A DNA stretch of 64,000 nucleotides from positions 310,001-374,000 of the forward strand of contig QPMI01000022.1 of assembly GCA_004431415.1 (NCBI GenBank), written 5' to 3'. This document shows positions 39,524 through 49,255 of this stretch, piece after piece; within the stretch, counting starts at the first letter, position 1; each line of letters begins with the position of its first letter. Under the pieces are notes generated by a model, which saw only the letters and a program-made list of their open reading frames with translations, ran no database searches and had not been told where the DNA came from. Origin of the DNA: Cyanophora paradoxa (lineage: Eukaryota; Glaucocystophyceae; Cyanophorales; Cyanophoraceae). A program made the translations under genes and the position numbers.

Positions 39524-41123
39524 ATGAGTGGCGAGGTCAGCATCTACTACGCGTCGGGATGGGCGACCGTGCACGCGCACTACTGCGTCGGCGGCTCCTG
39601 GACCGCGCCCCCGGGGCGGAGGATGGATGCCGTCTTCGACGGGCGCCTGCACAGCTGTGCGGTTGGCTTGTCGCAGGTCGGCCAGATCGAGGTCCGTTTT
39701 CGCAGAGATTTCAAAGAACGGAATTCGAAGCACCCACGACGCGCGCCCGCCGGCAGGTTTGCTTCAATGACGGTTCCAACAACTGGGACTCGTACGCGCG
39801 TCCCCCGGCCCCACGACGCCCAGCGGGGCGACGCCGATGTGAGGCCGCAGATGCGGCGGCAACAACTACAAGATCGACGCCGTCCCCGGCCGGCGGTACC
39901 TCGTCTCCGGCGGCAGCGTCCGCCCCGTCCCCGGTGCGCCGCAGCCCGGGCCCGGGCCCGCCCTGCTCGTGCGCTCCGATCCTGAAGCCCGCGTCCCGCA
40001 GAGGCGCAGCTTCCCTTCCTGCTGGTCTCCGACCTCGACGGGACGATGGTGGGCCTGCCCGGCCCGGCCCGCCGGGGATCAAATCCGGGATCAAATCCCC
40101 TCGCGCCGCGCGCGCAGGTCGCCCATGAGGACGGGGAGCCCGCGCTGCGGGCGTTCGGAGAGCTCTTCTGCGGCGAGCTCGCCCCCGCCGGCTGCCTCCT
40201 CGCGTACTCCACGGGGCGGTCCCCCTCTTCGTTCGCCGCTCTCCTCGCTTCCACGTGCGTCGACGACGTCCTGGGCCTTGTTCGGGATGAGCCGGCCCTG
40301 GCTAAAGCCCTCAGCAGGCCGCTGCTCCGGCCGCACGCGCTGGTTCTGGGCGTGGGCACGCAGATCTACGCCCGCGACGGCGCCCAGTGGGCCCTCGACC
40401 GTGCCTGGGAGCAGCGCATCTCCGCCGGCGGCTGGAGCCGCTCCCTCGCCGAGGAGGTGCGCTAGCGCCATCCCCTCCTCGCCTCTTGCCGCGGCCCTCC
40501 CTTAGCTCGCGCAGGTCTGCAGGGTCTTCCCGGAGCTGAAGCCTCAGCCCGAGTCGGAGCAGAGCGCCCTGAAACTCTCGTTCCACGCCCCCGCCGACGC
40601 CGCCCCGCGCCTCGTCGCCGCCATGGGCGCCGCCCTGGGCGCCCGCGGCGTCCCGGTGCCCGCCCTGCGTCTACTTCCCCCCTTCGCTCCAAGCGGCTGA
40701 CCCGCCGCGGCAGGCCCGCGTGATCGCGTCGGGCAGCGGCGGGTCCCGCTACATCGACGTGATCCCCGCCGCGGCGGGCAAGTACCACGCCATGCTCTAC
40801 TTGAGAGAGAAGCTCGGCTTCGCCGCCGACCGCACCCTCGTCGCCGGAGGTCCGTTGACGTTGACGTTTGCGCGGATCAAATTCCCGAATTCGAATTCGA
40901 ATTCCAACTTGAGCGCCCCGCCGCCGCAGATTCCGGAAACGACGCCGACATGTTCACGGGCGACGAGTTCGGCGTCGCGGTGGGCAACAGCCACGCGGAG
41001 CTGGTCGACATGGTCCGCGGGCGCGGCCGGCCGCACAGGCACCTCATAGCTAGCGGGCGCGCCGCGGACGGCATCCGGGAGGCCATCAGGCACTTCAAGC
41101 TGCAGGCGCCGGCCGCTGCGTGA
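39524..41123 (+). CDS. Starch-binding module fused to sucrose-phosphatase-like HAD hydrolase
   Basis: Start MSGEVSIYYASGWATVHAHY. The first about 85 residues look like a CBM25/CBM53-type starch-binding module: VSIYYASGW, WTAPPGRRMDAVF, IEVCFNDGSNNWDSCGGNNY. A short linker precedes an S6PP-type HAD domain: motif I LPFLLVSDLDGTM, motif II AYSTGR, then LVLGVGTQIYA, LSFHAPADAAPRLVAA, SRYIDVIPAAAGKYHAMLYL (Lys motif III) and motif IV VAGDSGNDADMF, GVAVGNSHAEL. Stop TGA 41121-41123. Sucrose-phosphatases hydrolyse sucrose-6-phosphate; here all HAD catalytic residues are visible, but the glucan-binding partner domain is unusual, so the substrate could be another sugar phosphate. An intron splits the codon between VAG and DSGND. 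Introns use GTGCGC or GTCCG donors. No targeting peptide is obvious. Its 3' end lies 8 bp from that of the complex I gene. Confidence 0.83.
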
Positions 41124-41130
41124 CGTGCGC

Positions 41131-42298
41131 CTAGTGACCTTGTTCCCGAATGGATGCGAGTGCGGGTGCGAGGCGTCCGAGGTGCCAGCGCAGGGTGGAA
41201 CGGGGGGCTGGAACCGATTGTGTAATTGTACAAGGATAGATTATGCGGGCTAAGAGGAAGAAAAGGGGCGGCAGGAGAAAACGTCGCTCGTTTACTTGCT
41301 GCGAGGAAAGGAGGGAGCGGGGCGTCAGGCGTCGCGGCGGAAAGCGGCGGGCGGGCGGGCGGGCGGCGGGGACGGACCGGAGCCACTCGACGAGGACCTT
41401 CTGCCGCTTGATCTTCTTCTGGAGCTGGAGGAGGCCGTACAGGAGCGCCTCGGCCGTGGGCGGGCAGCCCGGCACGTAGATGTCCACGGGAACGATGCGG
41501 TCGCAGCCGCGCACCACCGAGTACGAGTAGTGGTAGTAGCCGCCTGTCGAGCGCTGAGCGGGCGCCAACAGAAAGGCGAAAGGAAAGGACGAGGCGCCGC
41601 ACCGCCGTTGGCGCAGGAGCCCATGGAGACGACCCAGCGCGGCTCGGACATCTGGTCGTAGACCTTCCGGAGCGCGGGCGCCATCTTGTTGGTGAGAGTG
41701 CCGGCGACGATCATCACGTCGGACTGGCGGGGAGAAGGACGGAAGATGATGCCGAAGCGATCCAGGTCGTAGCGGGACGCGCCTACAAGGCACGGAAAGG
41801 TCACGCCGAGCACGAGCGAGACGGAGGGACTGGCGGACCAGCCTGCATCATCTCCACGGCGCAGCACGCAAGACCGAATGTCATGGGCCAGAGAGAGCCC
41901 TTACGCGCCCAGTTGACGAGGGCATCGAGCTTGGAGACGACATACTCTGCGAACCGCACAGGAAGAGGCACGGGCCATCAGGCGGCGAATAGGAACGCAG
42001 AAGGAGACCGTGCGTCTCTTCATTCCACGCCGAGAACCTAGGCGAAAGGCGGCGCACCGGCCTTGGAGTCGGGGCCCTTGTTGACGAGCGAGGTCGACTG
42101 GCGCAGGCCGGCAGGCTGGCGATCAAGGATATCGTTCACAACGCGCAGCTGCGGCGCCAGAGCAGGGACGGAGGCCCTGGCGGCGCGGATCATGAATCCG
42201 GCGGCGGCGGCATGATTCATGATTCCGGGGGCGCACCTGGTAATGGCGCGCGCGGCCGGCGCAGCGGCGGCCGCCCCAATGCCACGAACGCTGAGCAT
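41131..42298 (-). CDS. NDUFS7: NADH dehydrogenase (ubiquinone) Fe-S protein 7, PSST/NuoB subunit
   Basis: Carries the N2 [4Fe-4S] cluster of mitochondrial complex I next to the quinone site. Start [20 protein letters not shown] gives an Ala/Arg-rich mitochondrial presequence. A 62-nt intron with donor gtgcgc probably joins to [17 protein letters not shown]. Exon [12 protein letters not shown] ends at another gtgcgc and joins [20 protein letters not shown], then [15 protein letters not shown] (the paired cluster Cys), [54 protein letters not shown] (third Cys) and [20 protein letters not shown] (fourth Cys). The four ligands are intact. After [19 protein letters not shown], where homologues normally end, the frame runs on about 65 basic residues to 41131. 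That extension is suspicious; an unseen short intron would end the protein normally. Confidence 0.96.
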
Positions 42299-42917
42299 GT
42301 CGCCGAGAACCCAACTGGCGGGGGGTACTGGCAAGACGCGAGAATCATCAGTGCCGGCGAAAGCAGGTGCGCCGGAGGCCGAAAACCCGCACAGAGTCTG
42401 CGCAGCAGTCGGACCTGCGTGGCCCGGCCGCCCGCTCCCGCCGCCCTTGAGGCCAGCTGAGCGAGCTCGCGGCGCGCAGATGAGCGCGGGGGGCACGTCT
42501 TTCGTGCTGCCGGTTTCGGCGGCGCGCATCTCTAGGAGCCGCCAGGATGCGTCGAGCGCCACGAGCGCCACGGCCGCGATTCACCGACATGGAGCCAGCC
42601 AGGGCACACTGCCCACTCGTCGGGCGCAGCGCGGTTTCTTCGGTGGCGCAGTCAACTCGCAGTTCGCGGCGCGCCCGCATCGGGTTGCGCCTCCCTGCGA
42701 GGTGCGCCATTGCACCTTAGCGTGCAGAGCTACCAGGCAGCCTCTGAAGAACAGCTCGGAATTGCAGGCTCCGGCAGCTGCTCGTTTCAGCGTGAAGGCG
42801 ACTGCGGCGCGCGCGGAGGTCTGCCGCCCGTGGCCGCTTCGAATAGCCGCGCGATATCCTGCGATTCCCGACGCGGCACCCCGCGCAGGTCGAGAGCCCT
42901 GTTCGGAAGCGCAACGA
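42299..42917. other. Divergent region between complex I and translocase genes
   Basis: Open frames exist on both strands because of the high GC content, but I see no recognisable product. It should contain both promoters and perhaps the first exon of the translocase. Confidence 0.45.
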
Positions 42918-45900
42918 TGCCGCGCTTACTCTCTTTGCTGTGGCGGTGTCGCGGGCGTACCTCGCGAAGACCGGCGATTCCGGCACGAGGAAGATCCGGC
43001 GCGGCCTGGAACGCTTCCTGGCGCGCCTTGAGTCGCAGCGCCAGCCGACGCTCGCCATGAGCTCGTCAGCGTGCGCGCCTCGGAAGCCTCGCTCGCGGCG
43101 GCTCGGCCGTAGCCGCACGGTTAACCGACTATCCGATTCGCGCGACGCAGAGCGGCCGGGGCCGTTGCGGAGCGGCCCCCCTCGAACCCCCTCCTGAAGC
43201 TCATCCCCCTCGGTGCCATGTTCTTTCTCATCCTGTTCAACTACACGGGCGAGTGTCTTTTCCGGTCCGCCGCGCCCGCCGCTTCTGATCCCCGCCGGCC
43301 CGCGCGCAGTGAGGCCGCCTTTCTTCTTCTTTTCGTCTTTCCTTTTCTGTTTTCGCGGCTCTTTCTGACGACGCTTCGCCTTCTCCGCCTTCAGATCCTT
43401 CGCGACACGAAGGACGGTGCGGTCCCGTTTCCTCTTCCGGCGCTCCTGCGAGACGCGCGCGCCGCTCACCGCTGGTGGCCGCCGCAGTTCTCATCGTGAC
43501 CGCGCCCGGCTCTGGCGCCGAGGCCATTCCTTTCATTAAGACCTACATCTGCGTCCCGTCCGCCATCGCCTACGGTGCACCCCTCCCCGCGCCCTCGCCG
43601 CCGCTCGCGCCATCCCCGGACCGAGATTTTTCTCGTAGCCATCCTGTACTCCACCCTCTCCAACAGGCTCAGCCGCGAGAAGCTCTTCTACGGTACCCCC
43701 CCTCCTCCTTCCCCCCCTTCTTATGCCGACCCGCGCCGCCCGGGGCGCCTTCGCAGCCGCCCTCAGCCCCTTCCTCCTCTTCTTCGTCACCTTCTCGACG
43801 CTCATTTACCCCAACCGGGTGCGAGGGGGGACGAACCCGCTCACCTGAGCGACGACGGATCGGAACGACCGCTCACCTTTTCTTTTTCGCCGCAGGCGTT
43901 CCTGCACCCCAACGCCTTCGCCGACATGCTCCAGGCGACCCTCCCCGCCGGCCTCAGTGGCGTCATCGCCATCATCCGCAACTGGACCGTGCGCCCGTAC
44001 CCCCCCCCGCGCTCCCGTCTCGTCTCGCCCGTCTGACCCGCCGCCCCGCAGTTCGGTGCTCTTTCTCCTTTCTGCGCCACGCTCTCCCGGCCCCGCTAAC
44101 GCCCCATTCCCCACCCGTTCTCTCCCTCCAGCGATGTTCTACGCCACTTGTGCGCCCGCGTACCCCCCTTCTCCCCACCGGCGCCCTGACCCCTCCTCGC
44201 CCTCCAGCCGAGCTCTGGGGCTCTGTCGTGGTATCCCTCCTCTTCTGGGGCTTCGCGAACGAGGTCACGACGGGTGCGGCGATCGCGCGATTCTGTACCC
44301 CTTCCCGTGCCTCCCAACGCGCGCCCCGCAGTCGACGAGGCGAAGAAGTACTACCCCCTCTTCGGTCTCGGTGCGCGCACGCCCGTACCCTTCTTCCTCC
44401 CGCTTGTACCCTCTGCCGACCCTGACGGCCGCCCCCAGGGGCCAACGTCGCCCTCATCTTTTCGGGCCGCGTCGTTAAATACCTGTCCGACCTCCGGAGC
44501 AGCCTGCCGCCCGGTACCCCCCTCCCCCCTCCCCCTTCCTCCCCCCCTCCGGCTCACGTACCCCCGGCAGGCGTGGACAAGTGGGGCGTCTCTCTGAACT
44601 ACCTCATGTCGTGCCTCGTGATGGGTACCCTCGGCATCATGGGCATCTTCTGGTACCCCCCCCCCTCGCCCGCTTTTGCGATCGCCATCGGATCCGATCG
44701 CGAACGCAGGTTCATGAACCGGCGGGTGATGACGGACCCGTCCCTGTACTCCCCCAGGAAAGCGAAGGTCCGTACCCCCCTGGGGGATAGATGGACGGAC
44801 GGACGGACGGCTGGCTGCGTGCTTAGCGATGCGATGCGCGGGCGCGCGCGATAGCAGCGAGCAATCATAGTCTGGCCCGGCCCTGCCTAGCCTGGCCCAG
44901 CCCAGCCACCCTATCCGCCCCCCGCTCCCAACGTTGACCGACGAGCGCAGGAGGGGAAGAAGAAGCTGAAGATGAGCCTGGGCGAGTCCCTCAAGTACCT
45001 GGCCAAGCAGCCGTACATCCTGAACCTCCTCATGCTCGTCATCTCCTACGGCATGGCGATCAACCTCGTCGAGGGTGCGCGCGCTGTTGTTCTTTGGCTG
45101 GGCCGAGTAGATAGATAGATGGACCTTGGGAGCGGAGAGATAGATAGATAGCCTTCTAAGCCACCTTAGCCACCTTAGGCTATCTCTAAGCCACCTTAGC
45201 CACCTTAGGCTATTCGTCGAGGGTGCGCGGAGAGATAGATAGATAGATAGGCCACTAAGCCTTGCCTTGCTCGCCTCGAGGCCTTAAACTCTACCGCCAC
45301 ACCCAAGCCACCGTGGTCTACCTATCTCTCCGGAGGGTCCGCGCGCTATCGCTCGATTCTAGCAGATTAGATAGATGAACCGCGGCTCCAAAACGGTAGC
45401 CGAGCCAGGCAGAGGAGCGAGGGAGTAGCGGTAGCGGCAGCAGCAGCAGCAGCAGCGCAGCGACGCCACCCACATGCCACTCCTATCTATCTAGAATCTT
45501 ACATCAATCCATCCATCTCCCCCCCTCTCCATCCATCTAACCGAGCTCCGCCCCTCCCGCCCTCCCCCTCTCCATCCATCTAACCGAGCTCCGCCCCTCC
45601 CGCCCCCTCGCGCAGTGACGTGGAAGGCGAAGCTGAAGGAGCAGTTCCCGAACCCGAACGAGTACAGCGCCTTCATGGGCGACTTCAGCTCCACCACCGG
45701 TCCGCCCCGAGCGCCCGCGGCCGCCTGGCGTCTTAAATGTCGATAGCTTAATCTTAGGCCTATATATATAGCCTTGGCACCGGTCCGCCGGGGCCCCGTG
45801 ACATCTTAGATCTGAGGGCAGGGGGCTGGGAGACCCCAGCTACGACCCTAGCAGTCTCTCTCGCCCCCTCGCTCGCCTCGCCCGCTCACTCATTCGCTCG

Positions 45901-48692
45901 CTCACCCCGCCTCGCCCCGAGCGCCCGCCCGCCCGCGGCCGTCTGGCGGCTTGCTTAATCTAGGTCTAAATATCGATATCTACAATCTTTAAATATCTAC
46001 GATATCTTAATCTTCGGCCGCGGGCTGCGGGTTGCGATATCTTAATCTTAGGCCGCGGGTTGAGGCACTCACCCCACGTGCGCGCGCTCGCGCAGGCGTC
46101 ATCACGCTCGGCATGATGCTCCTCGGCCGCTTCATCCTCCAGGTCCGCCCCGCCCGGCCGAGCCCGCCGGCCCGGCCCGGCCCTGCCCAGGCAGGCCAGC
46201 CCCGCGCTAGCGCTAGCTCGCCCCGCCTATCCCGGTCCCCCTAGCCAGGCTGTCGGTCTGCCGCCTAGCTGGCCAGACAGGCCATCGAGCCAACGTCGGC
46301 TAGCATTCCCCAGCGTTAGCCGAGCCGGCCCGGCCCAGCCGAGCCTATAGAAGCAGTCAGTCGAGCCAAGGCTGCTTGCCTAGCTTTTCCAGCTGGCCCA
46401 GCTTTCCCAGCAGCCGAGCCAAGGCTGGCCAGCTAGACTACCCTACCTAGCGCTAGCTGGCCCGCTCAGCCGAGCCAAGGCTAGCCAGCCAGCTGGATTG
46501 TCCTAGCTAACCAACTCGCGCCGCGCAGCGCTTCGGGTGGAGCACGGCGGCGATGGTGACGCCCTCGGTGCTCTGCGGCACGGGCCTCGCCTTCTTCGCC
46601 CTCGTCGTCTTCGGGCAGCAGCTCGCCCCCCTCACCACCGCCGCCCTCGGCGTCACACCCCTCTTCCTCGCCGGTGCCCGCCTTTCTATCTACTATCTAT
46701 CTATCTATCTATCTAGCTTCGCTTAACTAACTTAAAGCTATCTATCTATCTAGCGTAGCTTAGCTTGGCGCCCCTCACCACCGCCGCCCTCGGCGTCACC
46801 CCCCTCTTCCTCGCCGGTCAGTCATCTATCTATCTATCAATCTACTACCTCCCTTTACTACATGATAGTTTCGCTTAACTACCTTAGTAGCTAAGCCTCG
46901 CTTTACTACCTTGACTTGGCGATCGCTCGCCAACTCGTTGGCTCACTCGCCGCCCCTCTCGCCCGCAGTGCTCGTCGGCGCGGCGCAGAATATCATGTCC
47001 AAGTCCTGCAAGTACTCGCTGTTCGACCCGTGCAAGGAGATGGCCTACATCCCGCTCGACGCGGAGGCGCGCCTCAAGGGCAAGGCCGCCAGTGCGTGGG
47101 CGTGGGCGGCGCTCGCGGCGCCTCTCCCCTCCCTCGCTGTTCGAGCTAGAGCGTGAGCTGATTTATTTCTCTTCCAGTTGACGTGATCGGGAACCCGATC
47201 GGCAAGTCGGGCGGCGCTATCGTCCAGCAGGTGCCCCGCCCCTCCCCGCCCCCGCCCGCCCGACGGCCGGCCGCCCGCCCCGCGCCCGCCCCGCCCCGCC
47301 CCGCCCGTCAACCAAGACGACGCCGCTAAGCGCGCTTCGTCGCCAAGACACGCACGCCCAACAGCCGCCCAATACTCGCCCGCCTTTTTTAAAGTTTTAT
47401 AGATTCTTTTAGAGATCTTTAAGATTCTTAAAGCCGCCCCGCCCAACAGCCGCCCGCCGTCTGTCTGTCTCACTCACGCTCTTGCAGGTGCTGCTCTTCA
47501 CGACGGGTAGCCTGGTCGCCTCCACGCCGGGCCTCGCCGTCGTCCTCGCCATCGTCTCCGGTGATTTCGCGCTCTTGACACGTCTAAGATAGATGGTATA
47601 AGGATGAACAAGGATAGAGAAATAAGCAAGCTGCAGCGTACAGGTAGGTGGGTAGGTAGGCGGGTAGTTGGGTAGATAGACGGGCGCGAGCTCGAGCCGC
47701 CTCCGGCCCGCCCTTCCTCCCTCCCTCGCTCCGTCGCTCCCTCGCCCGCCTCGGAGCGCCCTGACGGGGCCCCTCCTCCCTCCCCCGCAGCGATGTGGAT
47801 CTACGCGGCGCGGAGCCTGGGCGTCGAGTTCAACAAGAAGGAGGCGGCCATGCAGGCCGAGCAGCAGCGCGCCACCGACTCCGAGCCGTGCGCCACGTCG
47901 TCGACGTTGTTCTGGCCCCAGTGGGGCTTATAAACTTCTTATAAAGCGCCACGTCGTCCACGTTGTTCTGGCGCTTATAAAGATCTCATAAAGCGCCACG
48001 TCGTCGACGTTGTTCTGGCGCTTAAAAAGATCTCATAAAGCGCCACGTCGTCGACGTTGTTCTGGCGCTTATAAAGATCTTATAAAGCGCCACGTCGTCG
48101 ACGTTGTTCTGGCGCTTATAAAGATCTTATAAAGCGCCACGTTGTCGACGTTGTTCTGGGGCTTATAAAGATCTTATAAAGCGCCACGTCGTCGACGTTG
48201 TTCTGGCGCTTATAAAGATCTTATAAAGCGCCACGTTGTCGACGTTGTTCTGGGGCTTATAAAGATCTTATAAAGCTTCTTCTTATAAAGATCTCATAAA
48301 GCAGCGCGCCACCGAGTCCGAGCCGTGCGCGCGCCCCGAGCTCTTCTAATGCGCCCCGGGCTCCCAGAAATTGTAGTTGTAGTTGTTATAAAGCTCTGTT
48401 ATAATTCTTTCCTCTAATTCTGTTATAAAGCTTCTTCTTCTTCTTCTGAGGCCTGTTCTTCTTATTCTTATTCTTCTTCGGCAGGCCCAAGGACGGGGGC
48501 GGCTCGGCGCCGGCGATCCCGGGGAGCGGCCCGAGCGGCAACGGCAACGGCAACGGAAACGGCAGCGGCGGCTCGAGCACCAACAGCGGCTCGGGCACCT
48601 CTTTCGTCGTCGACCCGATCGTGGGCGAGGGCAACAGCAGCGGCGCGACGCCCGAGACCCCCTCGGAGCCCATCCGCGGCCAGAGCTCTTAG
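42918..48692 (+). CDS. Plastid-type ATP/ADP translocase (TLC/NTT family)
   Basis: Exchanges ATP for ADP across the plastid inner envelope; the family is shared with Chlamydia and Rickettsia. In order: [64 protein letters not shown]-like segment, [190 protein letters not shown] and [10 protein letters not shown]. These are hallmark TLC segments with about 11-12 membrane helices. The C-terminus is Gly/Ser/Asn-rich, ending PIRGQSS-TAG (48690-48692). The exon beginning [14 protein letters not shown] follows an acceptor at about 43149. The upstream start is unresolved; [20 protein letters not shown] at 42918 is a candidate targeting peptide. Introns are many, with GTGCGC, GTACCCCC and other donors. 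Confidence 0.95.
45090..45540 (+). repeat. GATA microsatellites and a short duplication in a translocase intron
   Basis: (GATA)n runs lie at about 45105-45150 and 45233-45250. A block CTAAGCCACCTTAGCCACCT is duplicated (about 45156 and 45187). CATCTAACCGAGCTCCGCCC is duplicated with its flank (45533-45605), and GCAGCAGCAGCAGC lies near 45440. Similar (CTAT)n runs occur at 46685-46755 and 46820. Confidence 0.8.
46624..46818 (+). repeat. Duplicated exon 3' end plus donor within the translocase gene
   Basis: The exon end encoding [17 protein letters not shown] with its GGT donor (46624-46675) is copied almost exactly at 46769-46818, with one clear base change (CACACCCC to CACCCCCC). Between them is (CTAT)n-rich DNA. 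The second copy also has an AG just upstream (CTTAGCTTGG), so it could work as a cryptic exon. Confidence 0.85.
47859..48331 (+). repeat. 47-bp tandem array flanked by a duplicated exon end
   Basis: About seven to eight copies of a unit of about 47 bp (GCGCCACGTCGTCGACGTTG, TTCTGGCGCTTATAAAGATC, TTATAAA) fill the last translocase intron from about 47885 to 48275. The exon end and donor before the array (CAGCGCGCCACCGACTCCGAGCCGTGCGC, at 47861-47893) reappear after it with one change (48301-48331). The array is therefore bracketed by two usable 5' splice sites. Confidence 0.88.
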
Positions 48693-49255
48693 GGCGTTTT
48701 CGGCGCAGTCGTTCGTTTCGTACGTATCCGGCGACGACGACAACGTTTTGTAGTAGAGGGTGATGAGGGTGGATGCGTGTACCCTCGCAACGATCGCGCG
48801 CGCGCACTTGGTTGTGTGTGTCCTGAGGCTCTTTTATTTAAAGCAGCTAGCGCTCGATCACTATCCAGGATCGATCATGATCAACGTTTCTCATTCGAGT
48901 GCTAGGATCTACGCCTACTAGGCTAGGATCCGGATGTATACGTAGATGTGGAATTTCTTCAATGCATCGTAAAATCTTTAATGCAATTATAATTAATTGT
49001 CCGAATTTGAATTCGAAACGCGCATACGCGGTGTGCCGCTAACGCGCGCGTACTACGCGTACGTATACGGTAGCAGTGCGTGATTTGGGTTTGATTTCCA
49101 ATGTCAATGAATGCTGGTTTGAATTCAATTGCGAAGAGCAGCGCGTGGGGATCGGAGGATACGTACAGAGAGATCTACGGCTACACCTAAAGCTACAGCT
49201 ACGGCCCTACAACGTCCTATTCAAAGTAGGAATGAAGGAAAGGGGAGCCGGTCCG
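48693..49255. other. Tail-to-tail spacer
   Basis: 3' flanks of the translocase (+) and the glycosyltransferase-like gene (-). A+T-rich with palindromic words (TTAATTATAATTAATTG-like at about 48985-49000, TACGTATACG). No gene seen. Confidence 0.55.

Noticed and set aside
42219-43031. A 270-codon + strand frame between PSST and the translocase
   Set aside because: Composition is that of shadow frames and it overlaps the PSST presequence exons; only a possible translocase leader at 42918 is retained.
47885-48275. TTATAAA words in the 47-bp array as promoters
   Set aside because: They are part of a satellite unit inside an intron; no downstream start or conserved spacing supports promoter use.
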